From Paramecium sonneborni (lineage: Eukaryota > Ciliophora > Oligohymenophorea > Peniculida > Parameciidae), in the NCBI GenBank assembly GCA_905182985.1, contig CAJJDN010000114.1, positions 186,001-250,000 on the forward strand: a stretch of DNA of 64,000 nt, read 5' to 3'. The notes below the pieces were generated by a model. It ran no database searches. It saw only the letters and a list, made by a program, of their open reading frames with translations, and was not told the DNA's origin. The translations under genes were made by a program, and so were the position numbers. The number at the start of each line of letters is the position of its first letter. Position 1 is the first letter of the stretch. Positions 1 to 11,897 of this stretch are shown here, one piece after another.

Positions 1-2216
1 AAGAGTATAAAAGTTGGAATTGGCATAATGAAAATATCATCCGATAAAATGGCAGAGAATATTGCAAAAATCATAATAGTTTATGATGTACAAGCTAAAG
101 CATAAGAGTAAGATAAAATATAAAAATAAACTGCCCTTCCTTAACTTATACATTCATACATAGAAGAAATGTAACTATAATCTGTTTATTCAAGATGATT
201 GAATAATTTTATACATGATCTAGATTCATGAGGTCCTATACTAACATGTGCCATTTCCATAGCTTTTCCATCATTTTCTTCTCCTTTCATAAATATTATT
301 TTATCATAAAGTTTAAGTAAATTTATTAATTATTCTTTTCTTTCAGAATTTCCACCAATTATTATATTTTTATTTTTAATTTCTTCATAAAGCTTTTATT
401 AATCAATAATTCCTTAAAATTAGAATTTCTATTATTACTATTCTAGTAATTCTAAAGTTTTACTTGATTAAATCTTCTCTAATTTTAAGTGATCTAAAGT
501 TGGACATGCTAATCTTCTACTCAAAAATATAAATTTGTTTTTCTATTCAAAACTACTACTTAATTAACTTCCTTCAATATATCTATCATTAACTTCATCT
601 TCCTTTACAAGATCTGTTTAAATTGCTACATTAAATGCATCTTCTAATTATAAATGAGTAAAATATCTAATATTTATTTATGATTTACTAAACATAGTAA
701 CTTTGTTATCTATTTTATCAATAATCATTTCATTAACTTACCCTAACCAATATAAAGATAAATAATCCTATATGTAAATACTTCTTTATCTACACTTTTT
801 TATAACATAAATCATAAATAAATTTATCAATTAAAGTAATTAAGTAGGTATCGTTATTATAGACAATTAAGATAAATACAATAATATTTAAGTTATATTA
901 ATTAATTCCTTATTTCTAATAAGTAAGATCACCAATAATATAAGTAAACATATTATACATTATATTCCAATCTTATTCATGAATGATTCAATCTTAAAAG
1001 CAAAAGGATTATACATTGAATTCTATTTCAAATAAGTTGTTCTCTATTTTTCTGTTTTAGTATCCTCCAAAAATGATTACTTATATTAAATATAATCAGA
1101 TGATTACTATCCCACACTACAAACCAACAATTAACCAGATCCCTTTATAATCTATGAACCAGCAAATATGAAATTGTCTATTAAACTTAAATTTGATTAA
1201 ATCTACTCATCCATTTAAATATGTTAATCCTTCACTTCATCTATACTCTTAACCTCATGAGTATTAAAAAGATTCGGAAATGGTTGCAACACTTCTATTC
1301 CATTGCAATTTTATAATTTTGATATTATACCGTCACATTAAATGAAATCTCCTTGTTTAAATATCAATATGTCTCCAACCACCAATTAACTATTATGAAT
1401 CTATATTGAATCATCTCCATTTCTTAATACATTACATCTCTTTATCAAATGTTTACTCCTCTCCTTTATATCATTTTAATGTTACACTATCTCCTTATTA
1501 TATGACTATTTTATCACACCCTTATACACTACCATTATTATTAACATTACTATGTACATCAAGTATACCTATATATTCTCATGAAAATTAATTATTATAT
1601 TAATTGTTGTTATTATCAATAACAATTAAAATAGTCTTTCTTTTTGAAATTATTCAATTATTATCTAAAGTACACTTTTTATAGCTATTTAAGGTTTCTC
1701 ATTCTTCCCAAAATATTTTTCTCTCATTTTCAAATCATAATCATTTGTATCATCTAAACCTTATTTAATACAAGTCTTCAAAAAATTCTATAGACCATAT
1801 ATACCTCCTAATTCATTTAATTTTTCAATCTAAATTTTCAATCTCTTCTCTTTAAAATCCTTCTCTTGATCATATTTCATTAAGTTACTTTAAGCTTCTT
1901 TCAATATTTAATTTAAATCAAAGATTTCTAATAATTTATTATATTAAAATCCAAAATAATGATCATCATTTTGCTATTACTTATTCTCTTCTTTTTTCCA
2001 TCCTTTTAAAAGTGTCTTCCATTAGCTTTTTGCCTCCAATATCTATTATAATTTATTCGATTCAATCTCTAATATTTCATCTTTTTTTTAATGCTTCTCA
2101 AACTCATTCTCATGCAAACTTTTAAAAACTTGCATTTCTATCATTTAATCTCTCTGATCTGATTCTCTATCATTTTTTAATAAAGGAATTTCTATTAAAT
2201 ATCTCTCATTTTACAT
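1..2216 (-). CDS. P-type Ca-ATPase-like protein, catalytically degenerate, 3' end outside window
   Basis: Reading frame starts at an ATG at 2216 and runs off the window start with no TGA. A PMCA-like order is visible: a charged N-terminus, a membrane pair, an A-domain with NVLRNGDDS and LVVGDILIFKQGDFI, then KGSGQLLVCSVG, another membrane pair, and a C-terminal SQGRAVYFY followed by further hydrophobic segments. These match plasma-membrane/SERCA-type calcium pumps. However, the TGES loop of the A-domain is not recognisable. The phosphorylation motif DKTGTLT is replaced by DKIDNKVT, and the hinge TGDGVNDAPAL by KGEENDGKAMEMA. The N-domain between them is much shorter than usual. I infer a membrane protein of pump ancestry unlikely to hydrolyse ATP. 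The frame is open throughout, so it is either a conserved pseudoenzyme or a young pseudogene. Confidence 0.6.
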
Positions 2217-3122
2217 ACTTTCTTAATTAATATATTATATCAATGTTTCTTAATTTATTTTATTTCATTATACATAATTGAATACATTCTTATTTACAAA
2301 TCAATAAATTCTTAATTGATTTTGTCTCTATTAATTCATATTTATCTTAAGTATAATAATAAATCACTATTTCTAATTGTCCAATTTACAACATCAATAA
2401 TCTTTTAATGTTATATAAAGAATAGAATAATTGATGATTAATAAAATATATAATCAATTTAAAGTATGTGTCTGAAGTTATGAAATTCTTTTTACAAGTT
2501 AATTAAATTTTATTTAAAACAAAAAATAAATGAATTATTTTAGTATGCTTATGTATATAAATATGAAAATAAAAATATAAAATATAAGTTTAAAATACTT
2601 TTGGAAAAGAAAAGTAATAGAAGCTTTTTTTTAGAAATTGGGAAAATTGTTATATTTTAGTTTTTAAGAATAAATAGAATAAGAATCAAGTAACTAGTTA
2701 GCTTTTAGGGTCATTTAAATAAATAATCAATTAAAATTAAGTCTTTTTGGATCTAATGTATTGTATTGAGTTGTATATATTAAATAAGAATGGAGTATAA
2801 AACTGAATTTATTAGAAAGGATATAATTTATTTAGATTTTGACTTGTAAGGAAATAAATCAAAGATTTGCTGATTGCAGCAATAAAATGTATTTCAATCA
2901 AATTATTATAAGAACACTAAAATCATCCAATAAAATGCAAACATTGAATTATAATTTAATATTAAAGTAAATTATACACGTTCTATTTTGCATTATAAAT
3001 AGTACAAAACCATTAAATATTAAATATACTTCTCTGTGCACTTATGGTTTACATTTGATTTTAGTTTTAAATTCATTTCATTTCTGAGTGAAATTTGATT
3101 AAATATTTTTAAAGTTAAAAAG
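2217..3122. other. intergenic, AT-rich
   Basis: No gene seen. The second half (from 2451) is the first copy of the assembly duplication described separately. It lies upstream of the start codon of the Cys-rich-tail gene and probably holds its promoter. Confidence 0.5.
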
Positions 3123-5097
3123 ATGAATTCATCTGTTACTAATATTATGGACAAAGCTATGATTTACTTATATCAAATATTAGCCACTTAATCATCGATA
3201 CAATTGTCTGATAAATATGAGTAATCAGAACACAAGCATACTTCAATTATAGTTTTCTAAAGATATATATCAGAAATCAAAGCTATTTTCATTTATGCTT
3301 ATGATTACAACTCTTTTATTATTATTTAGTAATAACACTTTCATTTAGATTAATTTACATCCAACCTAAATCATTACTATGAAACAATTAAAAACTTTCT
3401 TATTCGCATTCTTGATTCAAATTAAGAAGTGTGTTTGCATTTTATTAATTATGGTCTAGATTTCGTAGAAGAAAAAGTAGAAACAATTCAACATGCCCTT
3501 CAATTGCTTGAATTACCTTATTTAAAAAGTAAAATTATCATTTGGATGAACAATCAGTAACTAATCCAACCTAAAGATGGTTATTTAATGATTTAATATT
3601 TTAACTAATATGTGTTACTTAAATTTCAGTAGGATATAATAAAAAATCAAGAAGGTTATAAAGACTTTACTTAAAAATAGATAAAATAAGTATAAGAGAT
3701 CCACAAGGAATTTATTAAATAATTAGAATTGTACGAGTAATATGTACAAATGTATAACATATATTCTTTAATANTAATCAATTTAAAGTATGTGTCTGAA
3801 GTTATGAAATTCTTTTTACAAGTTAATTAAATTTTATTTAAAACAAAAAATAAATGAATTATTTTAGTATGCTTATGTATATAAATATGAAAATAAAAAT
3901 ATAAAATATAAGTTTAAAATACTTTTGGAAAAGAAAAGTAATAGAAGCTTTTTTTTAGAAATTGGGAAAATTGTTATATTTTAGTTTTTAAGAATAAATA
4001 GAATAAGAATCAAGTAACTAGTTAGCTTTTAGGGTCATTTAAATAAATAATCAATTAAAATTAAGTCTTTTTGGATCTAATGTATTGTATTGAGTTGTAT
4101 ATATTAAATAAGAATGGAGTATAAAACTGAATTTATTAGAAAGGATATAATTTATTTAGATTTTGACTTGTAAGGAAATAAATCAAAGATTTGCTGATTG
4201 CAGCAATAAAATGTATTTCAATCAAATTATTATAAGAACACTAAAATCATCCAATAAAATGCAAACATTGAATTATAATTTAATATTAAAGTAAATTATA
4301 CACGTTCTATTTTGCATTATAAATAGTACAAAACCATTAAATATTAAATATACTTCTCTGTGCACTTATGGTTTACATTTGATTTTAGTTTTAAATTCAT
4401 TTCATTTCTGAGTGAAATTTGATTAAATATTTTTAAAGTTAAAAAGATGAATTCATCTGTTACTAATATTATGGACAAAGCTATGATTTACTTATATCAA
4501 ATATTAGCCACTTAATCATCGATACAATTGTCTGATAAATATGAGTAATCAGAACACAAGCATACTTCAATTATAGTTTTCTAAAGATATATATCAGAAA
4601 TCAAAGCTATTTTCATTTATGCTTATGATTACAACTCTTTTATTATTATTTAGTAATAACACTTTCATTTAGATTAATTTACATCCAACCTAAATCATTA
4701 CTATGAAACAATTAAAAACTTTCTTATTCGCATTCTTGATTCAAATTAAGAAGTGTGTTTGCATTTTATTAATTATGGTCTAGATTTCGTAGAAGAAAAA
4801 GTAGAAACAATTCAACATGCCCTTCAATTGCTTGAATTACCTTATTTAAAAAGTAAAATTATCATTTGGATGAACAATCAGTAACTAATCCAACCTAAAG
4901 ATGGTTATTTAATGATTTAATATTTTAACTAATATGTGTTACTTAAATTTCAGTAGGATATAATAAAAAATCAAGAAGGTTATAAAGACTTTACTTAAAA
5001 ATAGATAAAATAAGTATAAGAGATCCACAAGGAATTTATTAAATAATTAGAATTGTACGAGTAATATGTACAAATGTATAACATATATTCTTTAATA
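2451..5097. repeat. 1323-bp direct duplication around a single N (3774), assembly artefact
   Basis: Positions 2451-3773 and 3775-5097 appear identical base for base where compared, and are separated only by one N at 3774. The first copy ends inside a gene and the second starts upstream of that same gene. Only the second copy continues into the full reading frame. This is what two overlapping contigs joined without merging look like. Correcting it would delete about 1.3 kb. Confidence 0.85.
3123..3773 (+). pseudogene. 5' fragment of the Cys-rich-tail gene (assembly copy)
   Basis: Same start codon and first 217 codons as the complete gene at 4447-5577. It is cut at the N at 3774. It is an artefact copy of the same locus and should not be counted as a second gene or a real truncated paralogue. 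Confidence 0.8.
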
Positions 5098-5577
5098 AAA
5101 GATGTTACATTTATACATGATATACCAAATTCTATCTATTATTTAGCTAAATTCCTTGTGAATTTACCTAAATATACCTCTTAAGAGACTCTTGTAATGA
5201 TCTCAAAACTCAAACTATATAGACAAAATCAAGTTTATATGCAACTCTAAAAATAAACGAATTAAAAAAATGACGGATATAAATAAGTGATTTTTACTTA
5301 GTTAGCTCCCTTTAAAGAGGAGAAGAATAGACATTTTCCAATGAAAAGTTCTCATTGCCAGAAGTAAATGTACATTTATTATAATAGATGTAAAGTCTGT
5401 TAAAAACAGAATAATCAGAAGGTACATAAATCAAGCTTTATTTGTGAAAGTTGTAAGAAATACTATAAAATAAATGTAACACTTTGTACAGATAAATGCT
5501 TTAAATAGTTTCACCTTAATCCTGCATATTATTTAAAAAGAAACAGAAGAAAAAAGTAAACAAAAGTTGAAGAGTGA
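4447..5577 (+). CDS. protein with piggyBac-transposase-like C-terminal zinc-ribbon
   Basis: A 376-codon intronless frame, ATG to TGA. The first ~290 residues are helical and Gln/Lys/Tyr-rich with no domain I can name. The last ~85 carry a Cys/His cluster: RCKVCQ, then FICESCKKYY, then LCTDKCFKQFH. The spacing CxxC...CxxC...C...CFxxxH is that of the Cys-rich domain at the C-terminus of piggyBac family transposases, which Paramecium has domesticated as PiggyMac and PiggyMac-like proteins for genome rearrangement (known biology). I do not see the catalytic DDD core, and the protein is much shorter than PiggyMac. It could therefore be a remnant that kept only the DNA-end-binding finger, or an unrelated zinc protein. 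The start is the first ATG after a long non-coding stretch. Confidence 0.55.
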
Positions 5578-6609
5578 AAGTATTTTTTTCTATATATATA
5601 ATAATATTNATTTTCATTTATGCTTATGATTACAACTCTTTTATTATTATTTAGTAATAACACTTTCATTTAGATTAATTTACATCCAACCTAAATCATT
5701 ACTATGAAACAATTAAAAACTTTCTTATTCGCATTCTTGATTCAAATTAAGAAGTGTGTTTGCATTTTATTAATTATGGTCTAGATTTCGTAGAAGAAAA
5801 AGTAGAAACAATTCAACATGCCCTTCAATTGCTTGAATTACCTTATTTAAAAAGTAAAATTATCATTTGGATGAACAATCAGTAACTAATCCAACCTAAA
5901 GATGGTTATTTAATGATTTAATATTTTAACTAATATGTGTTACTTAAATTTCAGTAGGATATAATAAAAAATCAAGAAGGTTATAAAGACTTTACTTAAA
6001 AATAGATAAAATAAGTATAAGAGATCCACAAGGAATTTATTAAATAATTAGAATTGTACGAGTAATATGTACAAATGTATAACATATATTCTTTAATAAA
6101 AGATGTTACATTTATACATGATATACCAAATTCTATCTATTATTTAGCTAAATTCCTTGTGAATTTACCTAAATATACCTCTTAAGAGACTCTTGTAATG
6201 ATCTCAAAACTCAAACTATATAGACAAAATCAAGTTTATATGCAACTCTAAAAATAAACGAATTAAAAAAATGACGGATATAAATAAGTGATTTTTACTT
6301 AGTTAGCTCCCTTTAAAGAGGAGAAGAATAGACATTTTCCAATGAAAAGTTCTCATTGCCAGAAGTAAATGTACATTTATTATAATAGATGTAAAGTCTG
6401 TTAAAAACAGAATAATCAGAAGGTACATAAATCAAGCTTTATTTGTGAAAGTTGTAAGAAATACTATAAAATAAATGTAACACTTTGTACAGATAAATGC
6501 TTTAAATAGTTTCACCTTAATCCTGCATATTATTTAAAAAGAAACAGAAGAAAAAAGTAAACAAAAGTTGAAGAGTGAAAGTATTTTTTTCTATATATAT
6601 AATAATATT
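4609..6609. repeat. 1000-bp direct duplication around a single N (5609), assembly artefact
   Basis: Positions 4609-5608 and 5610-6609 appear to be the same 1000-base sequence separated by one N. Together with the duplication at 2451-5097 this shows three overlapping contigs covering one gene. The first copy stops 31 bases after the TGA of the Cys-rich-tail gene, and the second carries on into new sequence. Confidence 0.85.
5610..6578 (+). pseudogene. 3' fragment of the Cys-rich-tail gene (assembly copy)
   Basis: Repeats the C-terminal ~320 codons of the gene at 4447-5577, including the CxxC cluster and the same TGA. It has no start codon because it begins at the N at 5609. It is an assembly copy and not a paralogue. 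Confidence 0.8.
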
Positions 6610-7280
6610 GTTCGGTTTTAAAAAAATTCATTTTTCACAATTTGGTTAAATTTTACCCTTTAATATGTCTTAAACAATATTATTATTTTAGTATTAATTA
6701 TTAGCAATTATATTAAAAAATTAAGTTTTAAACTGAATTAATTAACATTAATATTTAAAGGGTTAGAGCTTATAATGCATATTTTAATTGAAATTTTTAT
6801 TTAAAATATTTTAAAATTTATATCCAAAGAATTAAATTATATTGATTCATAAGAAATAAAGTTTCTTTTTCAAAATGATTTATGTAAGAAAAAACATTGT
6901 TATCTTTTTATCAATCGGTTTGTTGAATTATGAAGTTAAGCAAAATTATTTTTAGCCATTAATAACATTTTTTACAATCAAAAACTTTTTGATGTTTAAT
7001 ATTCACTTCTAACAAACTTTCTTAAGCTAATATTTGCAGATAAAAAAGTGAATAATTTTAGCATATTTATTTCTCAAGAAAAAATAATTAAACTAATTCA
7101 AATAACAAAAAATTATATTTACCGACTGCACACAATCATTGTAAAAAAGATATAAAATTAGCTGTCGAGAATTAAAAAACTACTAGTCTTAGATTTGTTA
7201 TTTTTTAATAGCCTAAAATTATTTTGTATTCTTCAATATATATATTATATAATTACAATTCACTTAATTTTAGAAGTTTA
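6610..7280. other. intergenic, nothing recognised
   Basis: Very AT-rich with homopolymer A and T runs. Neither strand gives a convincing frame. It separates the 3' end of the Cys-rich-tail gene from the 3' end of the minus-strand membrane protein. Confidence 0.5.
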
Positions 7281-7505
7281 TCAATATTTTTTTTTCTTTT
7301 TTCCCTTTATATATAGCCTCATGTCGACTTATATCTTAAAATTTGAAAACATTCTATGAAAATGAAAATTATCATAATATCTATTCAAATATAATTAAAT
7401 AAAGTTTTTACAACCTTTAGGTATTTCCTTAGACCATAATTCAACTTCCAAATATCCATGTGAAGTATCTATTATTACTTTACCTGATGTTTATTTAAAA
7501 GACAT
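7281..7505 (-). pseudogene. N-terminal fragment of a cyclophilin (CWC27-like)
   Basis: From an in-frame ATG at 7505 the translation gives GKVIID, then ELWSKEIPKGCKNFIQLYL, then RYYDN, FHRMF and FKIQ. This is the first ~55 residues of a cyclophilin-type peptidyl-prolyl isomerase; the ELWSKE.PK..NFIQ form is that of the spliceosomal CWC27 group. After FKIQ the match is lost and the frame ends in a poly-Lys run and TGA, so the barrel is absent. It has no independent 5' region because the upstream membrane protein reads straight into it. I infer a truncated duplicate. Confidence 0.6.
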
Positions 7506-8757
7506 TAATTTCAATTTAATTATTATAATAATTTGATAATAATCAATAATGACAGAGAAATCCCAGAGAAAATCAAAGTTTGTTTTATTGTTTAATGACC
7601 AAAAAAGTTTATGAAAGGCTTTAGACAAAAGGCAATTATTATACAATAACATATCTGAACAAGGTTTTAATTCAAGTACACTCCCAAAAACATTGATGTT
7701 ATAAATATTAAGTAAAACATAAGTAAACATACTCCCATTAAGGTTTTTGAAACTTAAATATTTATGATAATTACTAAATAACATTAAGTCATCAAATAAA
7801 TCAATTATTAAACATGAGGACAAAATTATGATGAAAATAGATAGTATGAGTTTTTCTTAAACTCCTGTTACATATCCAAATATTATCTATAAAATAACTA
7901 ACTAACCTATCATTAAATTTATTTTCCTTTAAATTAATTAATCAGTTTTTTGTTGAGAATCAAAAGCATCTGAATTTTCAATCAATCCTTGAGAATGAAT
8001 AGTCTTAAAATTCGGTGATTGTTAAGATTCATCTATTTAACCAAAATGTCTAGCATTTGCCAATTATTTATTACTGTATTAAGAAAACATTATTTTTTCA
8101 GGCTTTTTTCCATCGATTGTCTAAATTAACAGATTATGATACAAATTATAATTTATTTAAAAGGTCCGATTGATTATTTAAATAACTACTCTTTACATCT
8201 TCTATAGATCTCATTTTTTCTATATTATTATTACGAATGTAGCTTTCTATTTTCAAAATCTCATCATTTTTATCAAAAACATATTCTGAAACATTTTTTG
8301 GTTAAAAAATAATTTGAGGAGCTTAGTTTTCAGAAGAAATTGCTAAATTGTTGTTATCTTCATTATTTTAAGGCTCTTGATTTTTGATTTAAATAATTAA
8401 ATATACTTCTATGAGCAATAATACAATAGGAACTAACAACACCATTTTAAATTTCACTGAAAATTCTTGATTCACATATGCAATTAGATTTTCTTTCTCA
8501 TCATTTTAAAGCTAATCTATCAAATGTATAATTTTTAAATATTGATGACTCTTTTTAAATTATTTTTGTTCAAATTCTAATCCATTTGAAATAAGTAAAG
8601 GGAAAAATATAATAATAGATGATTAAAAAAGCAATCTTCTAACAAAGTTTAATATATATTCTGCTATTAATTCATGTTTAAACTACTTAATTGAATATAC
8701 TAAATAGGTAATCCAAATGAATGCTAAACTAACAATTAAGTTTATAATAAATATCAT
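7281..8757 (-). CDS. unknown multi-pass membrane protein, one intron
   Basis: Starts at an ATG at 8757 with an immediate hydrophobic segment (MIFIINLIVSLAFIWITYLV). A second segment follows around residue 40 and a third (VLLVPIVLLLIEVYLII) near 115. A polar Gln/Asn-rich stretch then leads to another hydrophobic pair (LMIGQLVILQIIFGYV, then LILSIFIIILSSCLI). Removing a 22-nt GTATC...TTTAG intron after LLNKLQF joins the two frames without a stop. No family recognised. The same frame continues without TGA into a cyclophilin-like segment (7281-7505), so the protein's true end is uncertain. Either that tail is a fused relic or a short intron hides an earlier stop. Confidence 0.5.
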
Positions 8758-8994
8758 AATTTATAATTAATATTTTAATAAGGGTATTTCATAATTAAAA
8801 AAAAAAAACTAATTTTTGCTCAAGGAATAATTTTCAATCTCTCTCGAAATTTACTTTCTTCTTGAACAATTACTTTAGTTTATAAACATAAATATGTTTT
8901 TTTCTCTCTTTGAAAGAGACACTTCATGTTTTTTCATATTTTAAATAATCAATTTTTTTTCTGATAATGTTTATATAAATTAAAAATACAAAAT

Positions 8995-10390
8995 ATGAGG
9001 TTATCTACTGAGGAAAGTTAAGAGAATGATGAATAATTAGAAGATATCAAAAAGAAATTCATTTATTAAACTGAAAAGATGAGATTATTATTGGAAGTAC
9101 CTATAGAAAGGCGAAATAAAGCAATTTGTTAAGATATCGCTTAGATTGCTGGAGTAAAATTTGTAATGATTATAAAAAGGAAATTCAATTTCTCAAACAA
9201 TACAGAGATAAGCCAAATTTTTTAGACTTATGTAAACATCTGTTTCTAAAGACTTATAATAAACGAGAATATATATTTTAATAAGGTGAAACAGGTGATG
9301 CTTTTTATGTTATTTTAAGTGGAAGTGTAAAGGTGTATATAGAGGAGCCAACAGAGTTTAGAAATTTTATGTAATTGGTAAAATATACATTACGATATAG
9401 AAAGAAATCGCAATTTTATAGAAAGGAGATGCTTTTGGAGAAATTTCTTTACTTTATAATTCTAAACGAACAGCTGCAGTAATGGCAGCAGAAAAAAGTG
9501 ACTTAATTATTTTGACAAAAGAGAATTTTGAAGAATATTTAAAGAATGATAGCAAATAAGAAATGTAGACAGCAAATTTAAATAAATTAATTCAATTCCT
9601 TGAAAAGGTTCCAATTTTTAAAATGTTTTCAAAATCTTTATTAGTTTAAATCTGTACAAAATGTACAATTGAACATTACTCTTCCTAATAAATTTTAATT
9701 AAATAAGGAACTGAACCTTCTAATATGTATATAATAAAATAGGGATGTGTGAAAGTAATTAGAAAAATAAAACTAAATTATGGTAGTATGACATCAAGAG
9801 AGGAATTGATGTAAAAAAAACAAGATCTATTTTATGACATTGATGAACTTAGTGATTATGATGTTTTCGGAGATTATGCAATATTAAATGAAATAGAATC
9901 TGATTGTTCTTACATTACAGCCATTCCTTGTTAAATTATAACTATAAGTTCATTTAATGTTAGAAAACTTCTACCTATGGACATTGTGTAAATATATAAA
10001 TCATAATTAAAACGATATCCTGATGATGAAGATCTTTAGTATTTATTTGAAGAAAAAGAGAGGTGGAATCATTATAAGAGAAAGCTAATTCGAAATATTA
10101 AGATAGAGAAATAGAATAAGAAAGGTTTTGATTTAAGATTGAGATTGCCAGAATTAAAAACAAAAGAACTATCACCACCAATAAATATCGTTGATATCAA
10201 AACTAGTGATAGTAGAATTTACTTTAAGTTCTTGGAATCTAAGATTAGTCCTTTAGCAGATAGTAAAAAGAAAGTTTCTTAACTAACTTAGGTAGGATTT
10301 AATTCTTAAATAATTAAAGACTTAGAATTATCATAAGCATAATAAGCCTTTTAAAGAAAACTCAAAAAATTATAATACAAAAAGTATTGA
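8995..10390 (+). CDS. protein with two cyclic-nucleotide-binding domains
   Basis: Domain 1 shows YIFQQGETGDAFYVILSGSV and then GDAFGEISLLYNSKRTAAV, a complete phosphate-binding cassette including the Arg that contacts the cyclic phosphate. Domain 2 shows IKQGTEPSNMYIIKQG and FGDYAILNEIESDCSYI, where that Arg is missing, so it may not bind nucleotide. There is no kinase or channel domain. The tail is charged and ends in TGA at 10388-10390. A 23-nt intron (GTAAAA...ATATAG) splits domain 1. Near 9130-9150 the frame must change once more; the only GT...AG there is 17 nt, so this is either an exceptionally short intron or a base error. A role as a cAMP/cGMP effector is inferred from the domains only. 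Confidence 0.8.
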
Positions 10391-10613
10391 ATCAGAATAT
10401 GTATTTCAACAATATTTTAAATTCATTTATTTTTTGTAGTTATATTTTTATTTCATTAATAAGTTATTAAATTATTTTATAATTATTCTTAGAATATGTC
10501 AGTCTAATTAATGATACATCAAATAATTAATAACAGATTTTTCTGTAGAAAGATTGAATAATGATTAAAGTAGTTTTACGATTTCATTTATTACAATTAA
10601 TTTATTAATCAAG

Positions 10614-11897
10614 ATGGGAAGCAAATGTGCAACATGTTAGAATTGTTAGAAAAAAGAAGAAGTTTTGATAAGTTAAGAAGAATAGCAATCATCTGGATAA
10701 ATGAATCAATATTCATAATAACCTAATGAAGAAGATGATGTTGAAGATAGTATGTGTTTTACTATAATTATTAGATCTTGAAAATAAGAATTTAGAGGGT
10801 TCTAGTCATATAGTGTAAAAATATTTGAACTTGGATTTAAAACCAAAAAAAGAAGTTGCTCCAATATAGGAAGTTCCAGTCTAAAATATTGAAATTCCAC
10901 AAGCATAAATTGTAATTACAGTTGGTAAATGAATTGTATATGATAAGAGTCAAACTAAGATAGTAAAAAACGAAAAAATGAGATGATGTTAAGAAATTAA
11001 GAAGACATGCATGAAACTTATATAAGTAAGTCTGAAAACTCAGTGAGAGAAAGGAGACCTCGACATATATTTAAGGTATAAATTTCTTTAATAGGAAAAT
11101 TAGAGTGGAGCATATTATGATGGAGAATGGATTGGTTAAAGTAGAGATGGATATGGTATATAAATTTGGAATGATGGGGCTAAGTATGAAGGTGAATGGA
11201 AGAATAATAGAGCTAATGGTAGAGGTAAGTTTTGGCATATAGATGGTGATTTCTTTGATGGAGAATGGAAAAATGATAAAGCATATGGAAAAGGTATTTA
11301 TATTCATTTGAATGGTGCAAAATACGAAGGAGATTGGATGGATGATTTATAACATGGATTTGGAATTGAAACATGGGCTGATGGTTCAAAATTTGAAGGA
11401 TAATATTAAAATGGAAAAAAAGAAGGATATGGAAAATACTTTTGGTCAGATGGTTCTTCTTATGTTGGGAATTGGAATGAAAATAAATTGAGTGGATTTG
11501 GTGTATATACTTGGCCTGATGGAAGAGTATTCTTATAGATTATTTAAGAAATATTTAGGACTATGGGCAAATAATTAAATGAATGGTAGAGGTACTTATT
11601 TTTGGAAGGATGGTAGAAAGTATGAAGGTTATTATTAGAATGACAAAAAACATGGTTATGGAATCTATACTTGGCCAGATGGAAGAGTATTATAATTTTA
11701 TTATTAAGCAATATGAGGGATATTGGTAAAATGGAAAATAATCTGGAAAAGGTAGATATGTATTATAGAATGGCAAAAGCTAACTTGGATTATGGGAAGA
11801 TGGAAAAAGAATTAAATGGTTAGATTAATCAGAATAAAATATGGATATTAGTCCTAAAGATTGGAATGCATATGTTTAGCCATCTATACTTTCATGA
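10614..11897 (+). CDS. MORN-repeat protein with acylation-type N-terminus
   Basis: Starts MGSKC, a typical N-myristoylation plus palmitoylation start, followed by CxxCxxC and an acidic Gln-rich linker. From about residue 130 at least ten MORN motifs follow, such as YYDGEWIGQSRDGYG, KYEGEWKNNRANGRG and KFEGQYQNGKKEGYG. Five short introns are needed; one is only 19 nt (11076-11094) and two are 22 nt and end in AAG. MORN repeats bind membranes or form scaffolds in cortical and ciliary structures (family knowledge). Membrane attachment by the lipidated N-terminus is my inference. Confidence 0.85.

Noticed and set aside
2451..6609. A tandem gene array of three similar genes
   Set aside because: The copies are base-identical where compared, start and stop exactly at single Ns and overlap like contig ends. 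It is an assembly artefact and not a gene family.
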